Shown here: positions 34,165-42,215 of the stretch, in pieces
How the letters are laid out: each line of letters opens with the position of its first letter
Numbering within the stretch: the first letter of the stretch is position 1
Assembly (NCBI GenBank): GCA_022826305.1
Contig: JAJDVC010000250.1
Location: 1-42,371 of the forward strand
Reading direction: 5' to 3'
Length of the DNA stretch: 42,371 nucleotides
Origin: Gammaproteobacteria bacterium
GTDB taxonomy: Bacteria > Pseudomonadota > Gammaproteobacteria > Arenicellales > Poriferihabitantaceae
The notes under the pieces: generated by a model
Told to the model about the DNA's origin: nothing
What the model saw: the letters and a program-made list of their open reading frames with translations, nothing else
The model's database searches: none
Made by a program: the position numbers and the translations under genes

Positions 34165-35307
34165 TCATCGCGTGCTTGCCATTCCTGGTACTCCACTGCC
34201 TGCCGGCATTTCCGGTATCTCCATGAAGATACTCATCAACGGCCGGTTGACGTAGTAGTTGTAGCGCCCGATCTTGTGTTTCTCGATGAATCCCCTTTCT
34301 GTCAACAGCTCCAGATACTTGACTGCGGTCAGCCTCGAGACGCCCAGGTCGGTCCGTAGAGATTCGATCTTGGTGTAGGGGTGCCGGAATAAGTTGTTGA
34401 GCAGATCCTGGCTGTAGATCTTTGGCAGTTCTGCGCGGATGCGGTGCTTGTACTCCAGCATGATTTCCTTGATCTTCCGGATGATCCAGATGGTCTGGCG
34501 AGAGGTGAATTCGACGCCTGCCAGCATGTAGAGGATCCAGGGATCCCAGTCACCGGTATCCCGCGTGTTCTGCAACAGGCGGTAGTAGCCCGCTTTGTTG
34601 CGGATGATATATCGGCTGAGATAGAGTATCGGGATATCGAGTAGCCCTTTTGCCACCAGGTAGAGGATATTGATGATGCGCCCGGTACGGCCGTTGCCAT
34701 CATAAAATGGGTGGATGCTCTCGAACTGGTAGTGGATCACCGCCATCTTGATCAGGGGATCGACATCGCAAAGCGTGTCATCATTAATGAATTTTTCCAG
34801 GTTGTTCATCAGGCGCACAATTTCCCTGTAATCTTGCGGTGGTGTATAAACAGCCTCGCCGGTATGATCGTTCTTGAGCACTGTACCCGGAAGTTTGCGG
34901 ATGCCGGCCCTGTTCTGTTCCAGTGTCTGGTGGATTCCGACGATGCGGTTGGCAGTGAGCAATCGGTCGTGTCTCACCTGCTCGAAGGTGACCTTCAGGG
35001 CGGTGGCGTAACGACTGACCTCCTTGGTGGCTGGGTTCTTTATATAATCCGCGAACAGATCGAACTGGTAGAGATCGTCATGGGTGGTGATGATGTTCTC
35101 GATCTCGGAACTGTCCTTGGCCTCCTGCAGGGTAAGGGTGTTGATCAGGATGTGCTCGTTGGGGATGGTGGTTGCCATGCCCTTGAGTTCGGCCAGATAG
35201 CGGTGGGCCTGGGCAAGGCCTTTCAACACCAAGCGGGATTCCAGTCCTGCAGTGGGTGGCAACAGTGAGATGGTGTTCTGAGTCGTCAAGGCGCCCATGT
35301 CAGCCAT
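34165..35307 (-). CDS. Fic family protein (class II AMPylator with winged-helix tail)
   Basis: 380 residues if started at 35307 (MADMGALTTQNT); starts at 35298 or 35373 are possible, and no clear ribosome site settles it. The track's 532-residue frame is too long because it runs antisense to a neighbouring fragment. The catalytic motif HPFYDGNGRTGR is complete (His about 199). The inhibitory helix motif DSSEIENI precedes it (about 66-72), which marks class II Fic proteins. A C-terminal winged helix (YTKIESLRTDLGVSRLTAVKYL) follows. Fic proteins transfer AMP to hydroxyl groups; the target is unknown. It stands alone. Confidence 0.9.
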   Translation of the reverse strand: MADMGALTTQNTISLLPPTAGLESRLVLKGLAQAHRYLAELKGMATTIPNEHILINTLTLQEAKDSSEIENIITTHDDLYQFDLFADYIKNPATKEVSRYATALKVTFEQVRHDRLLTANRIVGIHQTLEQNRAGIRKLPGTVLKNDHTGEAVYTPPQDYREIVRLMNNLEKFINDDTLCDVDPLIKMAVIHYQFESIHPFYDGNGRTGRIINILYLVAKGLLDIPILYLSRYIIRNKAGYYRLLQNTRDTGDWDPWILYMLAGVEFTSRQTIWIIRKIKEIMLEYKHRIRAELPKIYSQDLLNNLFRHPYTKIESLRTDLGVSRLTAVKYLELLTERGFIEKHKIGRYNYYVNRPLMSIFMEIPEMPAGSGVPGMASTR

Positions 35308-35397
35308 ACGTGTATAGAAAACAGTTGCTTTGTATACATAATCTTTTCTCGTGTCAATAAAATCTTGTTTCATATACATGAGTGGAAGTCGGGAAAC

Positions 35398-35784
35398 ATG
35401 TATAGGGTGCGGCTGGATGAGCTTGACAAAATCGGCTTGTTCGAGACTGCCGTACAGGTTGCTAGGTATTTTCTGGAGAACGGCAAGGACCGGGTATCGT
35501 ACATCGACATGAAGACCATCATTCGTCAGGCCCACATCGGTCTCGGCATGGATGCCGGGGACTCTTCTGTCGCGGAAACCAGAATCGGACTTGTCTCCAC
35601 CGGTTTCATATGGAAAACGAATCCTGCAGGTTCCATGTCCGCCTGGTACGAACCGGGCATTCCCAGCCTGATGAATCATGTTGTCAACGAATCCCGGAAG
35701 GTGGATGAGGGGTTCACGAAAAAACTGTTGTCCAGACCACAGGCCCCTCCAAGAGGCGCCCATGAACAGGGTTTTCCTTGCTGA
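35398..35784 (+). pseudogene. C-terminal fragment of an AAA ATPase related to the one at 18.2-19.4 kb
   Basis: About 128 residues from the ATG at 35398. MYRVRLDELDKIGLFETA aligns with LYSLRYEELFNAGLLDTS of the 18.2-kb ATPase, STGFIW is shared, and YEPGIPSLMN is identical in both. The P-loop half is absent, and the reading frame starts just beside the divergent Fic gene. It is therefore the leftover of a second family member, or a stand-alone winged-helix protein, which seems less likely. The tail after NESRKVDEGF is unrelated and basic. No ribosome site is evident. Confidence 0.65.
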
Positions 35785-36024
35785 CGCCGCGACTAGGCTG
35801 GTTAGGCTTGCAGCACCGCCTTCACGCCAGCATCAGGCCACTCGGATTTTGCCGGGAACTGGTCCCGATGTCTTTGCAGCCAGCCCGATTTGTATCCTTA
35901 TTCTGCAATCAGTGCGTTGTTTCCCCAGGCGGGCTTGAGGGCGAACTCCCAGCCGGAATTGTCCTGATTCCATGGCAAGGCCCTAATCCGAACAGGTTTT
36001 CATGGGCGGGATATCCGTTACGGA

Positions 36025-36420
36025 TCAGTGTGTCTGTCGGCTCTGCACCGTGAAGGTCCCTGGAGGATGCTTGAAATAGCTGTCCCGGGAAATATCACGG
36101 ATTTCCACCGTGATCTGGAGATCGAAAGCCTCTTCGGCGTGGGAGAATTCCTGTTTCAGGATATCCAGTATCTGTTCGCCGATGGCCTGCTTGACAGCCG
36201 GTGTCCGCCCCTCGAGCAGCCGGATGTCGAGATGCAGGAAGGCGCCGTCCTGCTGGCCGTTCGCGATATGGAAGATGTCCGAACCGCGTACCCGGCTCTT
36301 GCAGTTCGCGATGTTGATGCCGCCGACCTGGTGGAGTATCTGGTGAATGGATTCAAGCATTCCGGCAAGGTCTGCGGGCGGCGGCAGGTTTTCCGTGTAT
36401 TCCAGCGTCAGTTGCGGCAT
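36025..36420 (-). CDS. 5-carboxymethyl-2-hydroxymuconate delta-isomerase family protein
   Basis: A 131-residue protein of the CHMI group in the tautomerase superfamily. The catalytic proline follows the initiator methionine (MPQLTLEYTENL). RVRGSDIFHIANGQQDGAFLH and LLEGRTPAVKQAIGEQILDIL are typical. CHMI works in homoprotocatechuate breakdown, but no hpa genes are here, so the true substrate may differ. It follows the aquaporin gene by 32 bases on the same strand and may be the last gene of the arsenic operon. Confidence 0.84.
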   Translation of the reverse strand: MPQLTLEYTENLPPPADLAGMLESIHQILHQVGGINIANCKSRVRGSDIFHIANGQQDGAFLHLDIRLLEGRTPAVKQAIGEQILDILKQEFSHAEEAFDLQITVEIRDISRDSYFKHPPGTFTVQSRQTH

Positions 36421-36452
36421 GGATCGGTTGTCCGGTCAGGCAGAGGGAGCAG

Positions 36453-37154
36453 CTAGTCGACCTGTACGATAGCCGATTTCTTCTCCCGCGGAAAGAGGCA
36501 GTAATCGACAACCAGCCAGGCGCATGCCGCACCGGTCAGCTGCGCGGCAATGAACGCCGGCATGTGATGGGGCAGGATACCTGAAAACGTGTCGGTAAGG
36601 CTTCGCGCCACGGTGACCGCCGGATTGGCGAAGGAAGTGGATGCCGTGAACCAGTATGCGGCGGTAATGTAAAGGCCCACCGACATGGCGACGGCCTGCG
36701 GCCTTGACCGGATCGTCGCGAGAATCGTCAGCACCAGTCCGAAGGTGGCGACCCATTCCGCAAGCCACTGGGCGCTGCCGGTGCGCGACTTTTGCGATGC
36801 CTGCAGTACGTCGAGTTCGAACATGGCATGCGCCATGAAGACGCCGAGCAGGCCGCCCAGCACCTGCAGCAGCATGTAGGCGGCGCTGTCCTTCCGTGAA
36901 ATCTCCCGTCTCAGGGCGAACACGAGGGTCACGGCCGGATTGAAATGCGCCCCCGAGACCGGTCCGAACATGGTGATCAGGACCACCAGTATTGCCCCGG
37001 TCGGGATCGTGTTGCCGAGCAGGGCCAGGGCGACATTCCCGCCAGCCAGGCTTTCCGCCATGATGCCGGAACCGACTACCGTCGCGAGCAGGAATGCGGT
37101 TCCGATGAATTCTGCAAGATACCTGCAGCAAGGAGAGGCGCCCATGACGGTCAT
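36453..37154 (-). CDS. MIP family aquaporin/aquaglyceroporin in an arsenic gene cluster
   Basis: A 233-residue channel with six membrane helices. Both asparagine-proline-alanine half-helices are present: GAHFNPAVTLVF and SFANPAVTVAR. It begins immediately after the arsI-like stop (an ATG 9 bases further in is also possible). In several ars clusters an aquaglyceroporin (AqpS) replaces the efflux pump and lets arsenite leave the cell by its gradient; here it is placed between ArsR/ArsI and the isomerase. Pore selectivity residues cannot be judged by eye. Confidence 0.88.
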   Translation of the reverse strand: MTVMGASPCCRYLAEFIGTAFLLATVVGSGIMAESLAGGNVALALLGNTIPTGAILVVLITMFGPVSGAHFNPAVTLVFALRREISRKDSAAYMLLQVLGGLLGVFMAHAMFELDVLQASQKSRTGSAQWLAEWVATFGLVLTILATIRSRPQAVAMSVGLYITAAYWFTASTSFANPAVTVARSLTDTFSGILPHHMPAFIAAQLTGAACAWLVVDYCLFPREKKSAIVQVD

Positions 37155-37583
37155 TCAGCAGCAGGATTTCCCCGAACCTTCCGCGTCCTCAAGCAGGTGC
37201 GTTCGATCCGTTCCGTATTCCGCACCGTCATGGCGGTGCGTGAGAAAACCCTCCCAGGGCTCGTCTGCGGCGCCGCGAACCCATGCCTTGTCCGATACCG
37301 CGTAGCAGCAGGTAGTGTGTTCGACGTCCAGATAGGCGTGTCCGGACTCCTGCATCCGTCCGGTGACTTCCCGGAGTTGCTGTTCATTGTCGACCTGGAT
37401 GCCGAAATGATCGAATCCCGTGCCCTCGCGCCCGGATTCGACCACGAAGTTCACGGCAGGGTCATCGACGTCCCATTTGGCGTAGTCCTCGCGGACAATG
37501 ACCGGCTTTTCACCGAACAGGGTTGAGTAGAACGTGATGGCTCTTTCAAGATCGGCTACGCGCAGGGATACATGCAGTTTCAT
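37155..37583 (-). CDS. arsI: ArsI/CadI-family dioxygenase (C-As lyase-like)
   Basis: 142 residues from the internal ATG at 37583 (MKLHVSLRVADLE). A VOC-fold iron enzyme; ArsI cleaves the carbon-arsenic bond of methylarsenite and roxarsone-type compounds. The diagnostic vicinal cysteines are in EHTTCCYAVSDKAWVRG, and the metal-site histidines in HVSLRV and DHFGIQV. The end GSGKSCC adds a further cysteine pair, as in known ArsI proteins. The preceding ArsR gene and the following aquaporin gene support the function. Confidence 0.88.
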   Translation of the reverse strand: MKLHVSLRVADLERAITFYSTLFGEKPVIVREDYAKWDVDDPAVNFVVESGREGTGFDHFGIQVDNEQQLREVTGRMQESGHAYLDVEHTTCCYAVSDKAWVRGAADEPWEGFLTHRHDGAEYGTDRTHLLEDAEGSGKSCC

Positions 37584-37618
37584 GATGTGTTCTCCGGATG
37601 ATGGTTTGGGGTTGTCCG

Positions 37619-37951
37619 TCAGGGGCATGATCGGTCACTGGCTTCCGGACTGTCCACGCAACACTCGCTCAGCAGGTAATCGGCAAGTTTCCTGATCTTC
37701 GGAAAATTTGCACAGCTGATGATCTGTCGGCCCTGCCTTTCCTGGTCGATCAGCCCGCATCCGGCAAGATGCCTGAGATGGTGCGACAGGGTGGATGCCG
37801 GGATATCGAGCCGGTCCTGCAGGTCTCCGACCGTCAGCCCGGCCGGACCTGCCCTGACCAGGGTACGCAGTACGGAGAGCCTTGGGACGGATCCCGTTGC
37901 GGCGAATCCACGGGCAGCCTGTTCGATAGCGAGCATTGCGAAAAATATCAA
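37619..37951 (-). CDS. arsR: ArsR family metalloregulator
   Basis: A 110-residue winged-helix repressor. LQDRLDIPASTLSHHLRHLAG is the recognition helix-turn-helix, followed by the wing LIDQERQGRQIIS. Cysteines in LLSECCVDSPEASDRSC at the C-terminus are candidates for the arsenite site, as in C-terminal-type ArsR proteins. A start at 37936 (MLAIEQAARGF) is possible. It is the first gene of arsR-arsI-aquaporin and probably represses its own operon from the AT-rich region just upstream. Confidence 0.9.
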   Translation of the reverse strand: MIFFAMLAIEQAARGFAATGSVPRLSVLRTLVRAGPAGLTVGDLQDRLDIPASTLSHHLRHLAGCGLIDQERQGRQIISCANFPKIRKLADYLLSECCVDSPEASDRSCP

Positions 37952-37965
37952 ATATCTATAAAACT

Positions 37966-37995
37966 AGAATAATGGAAATATATCAGGCTTGTCAA
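37966..37995 (-). promoter_or_regulatory. Promoter of the arsR operon
   Basis: On the minus strand, TTGACA (37990-37995) and TATTCT (37966-37971) are 18 bases apart and lie just before the arsR start. The AT-rich stretch from here to the ATG, with GATATTTGATATTTTT, is the likely ArsR operator, although I cannot define a clean dyad. Confidence 0.6.
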
Positions 37996-38206
37996 GCATC
38001 CGCAAGCAGCGGATGTTCCGTTTTCCGGGCCGGATGACCGCAGGCGCATGTCGTGGATGTGCCTTGCTGTCCGGCATGTGCAGGCAGCCGCGAGCACAGG
38101 CTGTCTGCCGGTCCGTTCTTGAATTACAATGGAGACAGCTTGTTTCAGTTTTCCTGCTTCTGCGGGCATGTCCCGGGGAAGCGGACCAACCGGGAGAAAT
38201 CATCCG

Positions 38207-38971
38207 ATGTCAGTACACGCAGTGGAATCCCCGCAGGCCCCCGATCCGGTGCTGCAGGCCAAGACAGATCTTTGTGCAGCCCTCCGGCTCGCGGTCCATC
38301 ATGACCTGGAGGAAGGCATCGACAACCACTTCACGGTCACGGTACCCGGTTGTACCGACCGGTACCTGGTCCTGCCGTTCGGACTCCACTGGTCGGAAGC
38401 CCGGGTCAGTGACCTGATCGTGTTCAACGAGTTGGGAGAGACGCTGGAAGGCAGCGGCATGGTGGAGCTGTCCGCGCAGTGCATACACGCACCCATACAC
38501 CGGATAACCGGTGCCCGGGTGGTGCTGCATACGCATCAGACCTGGGCACTCAGCCTGAACCTGCTGGCCGACAACCGGCTTGTTCCGGCCTGCCAGACAG
38601 CCGCATTCCTTGATGGCAGGATCGCCTACGACGACGATTACCAGGGGACGGCGGATTCCCTGGAAGAGGGGGAGCGGCTGGCGCGCATTCTGGGCGACAA
38701 GCCTGTCCTGTTCATGAAGAATCATGGTGTTCTCGTGGCTTCCGACAGCATGGCCAGGGCGTACCAGCTGCTGTATCTGCTGGAGCGGGTCTGCCGTACA
38801 CAGATCCTGGCAATGGGGACGGGCCGGGCGCTGCAGCCTATCGACCGGGAAGTGATTGCCAGGGTCCAGGCGCCGGATTCGGGAGACCGCCACCGGGGCC
38901 AGCGCGACTTCCTGTTCTTCGAGGCCATGAAACGGGTTCTGGACAGGGTCAACCCGGGATACCGGGACTGA
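38207..38971 (+). CDS. Class II aldolase/adducin family protein
   Basis: 254 residues from the ATG at 38207 (MSVHAVESPQ); the longer track start is unlikely. Zinc-binding histidines are in VVLHTHQTWALSL and LFMKNHGVLVAS, and the fold markers NHFTVTVPG and LPFGLHWSEARVSDLI are present. The family cleaves or isomerises sugar phosphates such as fuculose 1-phosphate, or decarboxylates hydroxy acids. Its specific substrate is unknown. It is divergent from arsR, separated by 255 bases that hold the arsR promoter. Confidence 0.85.
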   Translation: MSVHAVESPQAPDPVLQAKTDLCAALRLAVHHDLEEGIDNHFTVTVPGCTDRYLVLPFGLHWSEARVSDLIVFNELGETLEGSGMVELSAQCIHAPIHRITGARVVLHTHQTWALSLNLLADNRLVPACQTAAFLDGRIAYDDDYQGTADSLEEGERLARILGDKPVLFMKNHGVLVASDSMARAYQLLYLLERVCRTQILAMGTGRALQPIDREVIARVQAPDSGDRHRGQRDFLFFEAMKRVLDRVNPGYRD

Positions 38972-38986
38972 ACGGGTCCTGCCCGG

Positions 38987-39406
38987 TTGAGCCCGGTGCG
39001 GATCAGGGGTACGACTGCTGCGAAAAGGCGGCTGCTTGCCTATGTCGTGGTGCCGGTCGCCATGTTCGCGCTGGGATACGGCGGGGCGTTCCAGTGGGCC
39101 GGCAAGGGTCTGACCCTGTTTTTCAAGCACTATACCGAGGCCGAGCTCAGGAAGCTTGAGGCAGGCGGTTTCATCAACTCCGATGGTGAGGCCGAGTATG
39201 TTGTCGGGGTGAGGTCTGAAGAACTGGATACTCCCGGGTCTTTCCTGCAGCGCCAGACCGGAGTCGTGAAGGTTCGGGAGACGGCTTTTTCCGACTGGTT
39301 CATCGTGACGGTTGATGCGGAGCGTCCGGATATTATCCCGCGTATCCGGGAATTGCCGCAGATACAGTTCGTCCTGCAGAATCGCGGGTTGTGGATTTGC
39401 CACTGA
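38987..39406 (+). CDS. Hypothetical membrane-anchored protein
   Basis: 139 residues from a TTG 15 bases after the aldolase stop; a GTG at 38996 is an alternative. Basic residues are followed by one hydrophobic helix (LLAYVVVPVAMFALGYGG), then a soluble domain of about 100 residues (AELRKLEAGGFINSDGEAEY, FSDWFIVTVDAERPD). I do not recognise the family. The single helix suggests an inner-membrane anchor with a periplasmic domain. Close spacing suggests co-transcription with the aldolase. Confidence 0.65.
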   Translation: MSPVRIRGTTAAKRRLLAYVVVPVAMFALGYGGAFQWAGKGLTLFFKHYTEAELRKLEAGGFINSDGEAEYVVGVRSEELDTPGSFLQRQTGVVKVRETAFSDWFIVTVDAERPDIIPRIRELPQIQFVLQNRGLWICH

Positions 39407-39461
39407 CCGACATTCATGCTGCGGGCCAGCGTGATTCCGCCATGACAAGAGGCATCATGAA

Positions 39462-40523
39462 ATGAAGTTCAGCATACAGCTATCCGCCTACTATCCCAAC
39501 CACGATCTCGGCGGCCGACAGTTGTACCGGAACATGCTTGATCAGGCGATCCTGGCCGATCAGCTGGGCTTCGATGCGGTGTCCATTACGGAACATCATC
39601 TGATCAACATACTTCTCATGCCGGCGCCCCTGCAGTTTGCGGTAAAGATAGCCAGCCTGACGGAATCCGTGACCATCATGACCAGCGTTGTCGTGCTGCC
39701 CATTCACGACATGCGGGTTTATGCCGGCGAGGTGGTCTGCGCCGACATCTTTACGGATGGCAGACTGATGCTGGGAGTGGGAAGAGGCGCATTCCGGTTC
39801 GAAATGGATCGGCTGGGGGTTCCGATGGAGACCAGCCGGGTCAGGTTCGACGAATCCCTGGCTGTTCTGCAGGCGTTGCTGAGCGAGCATGAGGTTTCCT
39901 GGGACGGTGAGTTCTACCGGTTCGATCCGTTGACCATCATGCCCCGGCCGGATACCCCGGGTGGACCGCCGATCATGATTGCGGCGCTGGCGCCCGAGGC
40001 CATCTACCACAGCACGAAGAGAGGGTTTCACATACAGACGACACCCTTGTCGGGCACCCATGAGCACATGCTCGAGCAGGTGAATGCCTTTCACCGGGCA
40101 AGGGATGAAATGGGAAAGGCCGGGCAGGGGCTGACCCTTTCGCTTTCCAGGGTCGCGTTTCTTGCCCGTGATGAACGGGACCGGCGGGAAAAAATTGCCC
40201 TCGCGCATCATTACTACGGCCAGTTCGACAATGTTTTCACCGGCGACGGTATCGTCGAGGACGGACTGATCGCGCCCGTGCCAAGAAAGGTGTCGATCGA
40301 CAGGACCGAGGAGAATCTCCATGTCTGTACCACGCAGCAGATGATCGACGAGTTCGCACCCTATGCCGAGGCGGGGGTGGACCGTTTCATCCTGAACGTG
40401 AACTTCGGCGTGAACCAGCAGGAAACCCTGGACTGCATCCAGCGTATCGCAGAAGAGGTGATGCCGGCGTTCGGCGATGGCTCCCGGGAACCGGTCCGGT
40501 CCGGCGTCAGTGGCTGCTGTTGA
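39462..40523 (+). CDS. LLM class flavin-dependent monooxygenase (luciferase-like)
   Basis: A 353-residue TIM-barrel flavin monooxygenase that uses reduced FMN or F420 from a partner. Evidence: LADQLGFDAVSITEHHL, the TIMTSVVVLPIHDM strand, GRLMLGVGRGAFRFE (flavin phosphate loop) and PPIMIAALAPEAI. Substrate and reductase are unknown. Its last 17 bases overlap the convergent EamA gene. Length is normal. Confidence 0.88.
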   Translation: MKFSIQLSAYYPNHDLGGRQLYRNMLDQAILADQLGFDAVSITEHHLINILLMPAPLQFAVKIASLTESVTIMTSVVVLPIHDMRVYAGEVVCADIFTDGRLMLGVGRGAFRFEMDRLGVPMETSRVRFDESLAVLQALLSEHEVSWDGEFYRFDPLTIMPRPDTPGGPPIMIAALAPEAIYHSTKRGFHIQTTPLSGTHEHMLEQVNAFHRARDEMGKAGQGLTLSLSRVAFLARDERDRREKIALAHHYYGQFDNVFTGDGIVEDGLIAPVPRKVSIDRTEENLHVCTTQQMIDEFAPYAEAGVDRFILNVNFGVNQQETLDCIQRIAEEVMPAFGDGSREPVRSGVSGCC

Positions 40524-40971
40524 CTGCCAGCAGGATCATGCCGAGCAGCGAGAACCCGACGCCAGCCCACTGGCCGCGGGTCAGGGTTTCCCGGAACAGG
40601 ATCCAGGAAAGGGTGACAGCAATGACGATGGTGCCCCCCACGACGAAGGGAATGGCGGTACTTGCGGAAATCTGTCTTTCGTTCCCGAATCCCCTGAAGA
40701 GGTAGAAGTACAGGACTTCGGCGATGCCGATGCACAGTCCGGCGCCAGCGCCCCACAGCCAGGCCCGGGTCGGCAGGGCGATACTGACGGACTGTCTGCC
40801 GAGAAAGGCCAGGTAACTCAGGGAAACCAGCAGGGCGGTCACCTGCAGGGATATGGTGGCCAGGATCGGCGGCGTGTCGGAAGAGGCGATATGGGAGGTG
40901 GACACCTTGACCAGCAGGTTGTAGGCCGCATAGCACAGGGTAACCAGGATAAGCACGGTGAATGTCTTCAT
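40507..40971 (-). CDS. Half-size EamA-family membrane protein
   Basis: 154 residues from the ATG at 40971; the track's start at 41121 lies inside the MFS gene frame region and is rejected. Four or five membrane helices with GLCIGIAEVLYFYLFRGFG and the EamA ending LTRGQWAGVGFSLLGMILLAV. Standard EamA permeases have ten helices in two repeats; this has one repeat, so it would work as a dimer, like SMR proteins. It follows the MFS gene by 25 bases in the same direction. Substrate unknown. Confidence 0.78.
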   Translation of the reverse strand: MKTFTVLILVTLCYAAYNLLVKVSTSHIASSDTPPILATISLQVTALLVSLSYLAFLGRQSVSIALPTRAWLWGAGAGLCIGIAEVLYFYLFRGFGNERQISASTAIPFVVGGTIVIAVTLSWILFRETLTRGQWAGVGFSLLGMILLAVNSSH

Positions 40972-40996
40972 GGCTGGGTCTGATCGGGAACGTTTG

Positions 40997-42184
40997 TCAG
41001 GGACTATTGTAGCCTCTCGACATGCGATAGGAAGACAGGTACAGGACCAGGCCGGCAAGCAGCAGGATGACAAGCCCGTCAAGCACCAGCGGATATCCGC
41101 CGACGCGCCAGGCAAGCGCACCCAGAAACGGTGCGGCGGCGGCGCCGTAAAGATACAGCATGGTCAGGACGCCATGTTTGGTTCCGAAACGCTCCTCGCC
41201 GAGAATATCCCGTGTGATCACCGGGCGGACGATGCAGATCAGCCCGTAGCTGCTACCGTAAAGCAGCACGAAGACCGCTACCCACCCGGTCCAGGACGCC
41301 GTCCAGACAAGCGCCAGGATGGATGCCGCCATGAGCAGGAAACAGCACACCCCGACGAGATGATTCGACATGAATTTCTGTACGTACATCATGGCAAGCC
41401 TGCCGACAACCTGCATGGGGCCGATCATCGACGCCGCCAGGACGGCGATCCCGGGCTCGACGTTGCGGTCCCGGAGAATTGGCAGCAGGTGCGGCAGGGT
41501 TACCCCATGGACCATGGCGATCAGGGAAAACCCGATGCCCAGGCACAGGAACATGGGGGAGGTGAAATATCCCGGGTTGTATCGTATGGAGATGGTGCCT
41601 GTCGTTGCCGAGGGTACATGACGGCTCTCGATTGCCTGTGCGCCCAACAAGGTTACCGGTATCGCGAACAGCAGTATGGCAACCGCGAAGACCTGGACCG
41701 TAATGCGCCATCCGATCGCGTCGGAAAGGTAGTGTGCACAGGGGAAACTGATGGTTCCGGCGAATCCCGCGATCAGGGTAACCCGTATGATGTAGCGCTT
41801 TGCCTGATGCCCGAGACCTCTTGTGATCAGGGCGAAGCATGGATCGTACAGGCATCCCGACAGGCATGCCCCGATGATCGACCAGGCCAGGTAGAAGACG
41901 ATCAACTCCTCCACCCAGGCGAGACAGAACAGACTGATGCTCCCGACCGCCGCGCACACGACGATCATGACCGGCCCTTTCCCGAGATCAATGATCCGGC
42001 CGGTGACAGGGGAACTGATCGCCGAGAGGAATATGCAGAGCGTCAGGGCGCCGGCAAGGTCCACCCTCGACCACCCCAGATCAGCTTCCCAGATCAGGAT
42101 CAGGGCAGGAAACAGATAGAAAAGCCCGGCCCAGATGATCGTCTGTCCGAGCGCCAGCAAGATGATTGCCCGGTCAATCTTCAT
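40997..42184 (-). CDS. MFS transporter
   Basis: A 395-residue transporter with twelve predicted membrane segments, starting MKIDRAIILLALGQTIIWAG. MFS-type loop features are ISSPVTGRIIDLGKGPVMI between helices 2 and 3 and GPMQVVGRLAMMYVQKF in the second half; GSSYGLICIVRPVITRDILG resembles monocarboxylate-type MFS proteins. Substrate unknown. It is the first gene of a pair with the half-size EamA protein. The gap to the next gene upstream is 31 bases. Confidence 0.86.
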   Translation of the reverse strand: MKIDRAIILLALGQTIIWAGLFYLFPALILIWEADLGWSRVDLAGALTLCIFLSAISSPVTGRIIDLGKGPVMIVVCAAVGSISLFCLAWVEELIVFYLAWSIIGACLSGCLYDPCFALITRGLGHQAKRYIIRVTLIAGFAGTISFPCAHYLSDAIGWRITVQVFAVAILLFAIPVTLLGAQAIESRHVPSATTGTISIRYNPGYFTSPMFLCLGIGFSLIAMVHGVTLPHLLPILRDRNVEPGIAVLAASMIGPMQVVGRLAMMYVQKFMSNHLVGVCCFLLMAASILALVWTASWTGWVAVFVLLYGSSYGLICIVRPVITRDILGEERFGTKHGVLTMLYLYGAAAAPFLGALAWRVGGYPLVLDGLVILLLAGLVLYLSSYRMSRGYNSP

Positions 42185-42215
42185 CGGTCGGGTATTACAT
42201 CGGTCGGCCGGCGTT

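Noticed and set aside
34165-35763. 532-residue form of the Fic protein
   Set aside because: The N-terminal 150 residues are antisense to the ATPase fragment at 35398-35784 and do not resemble Fic proteins.
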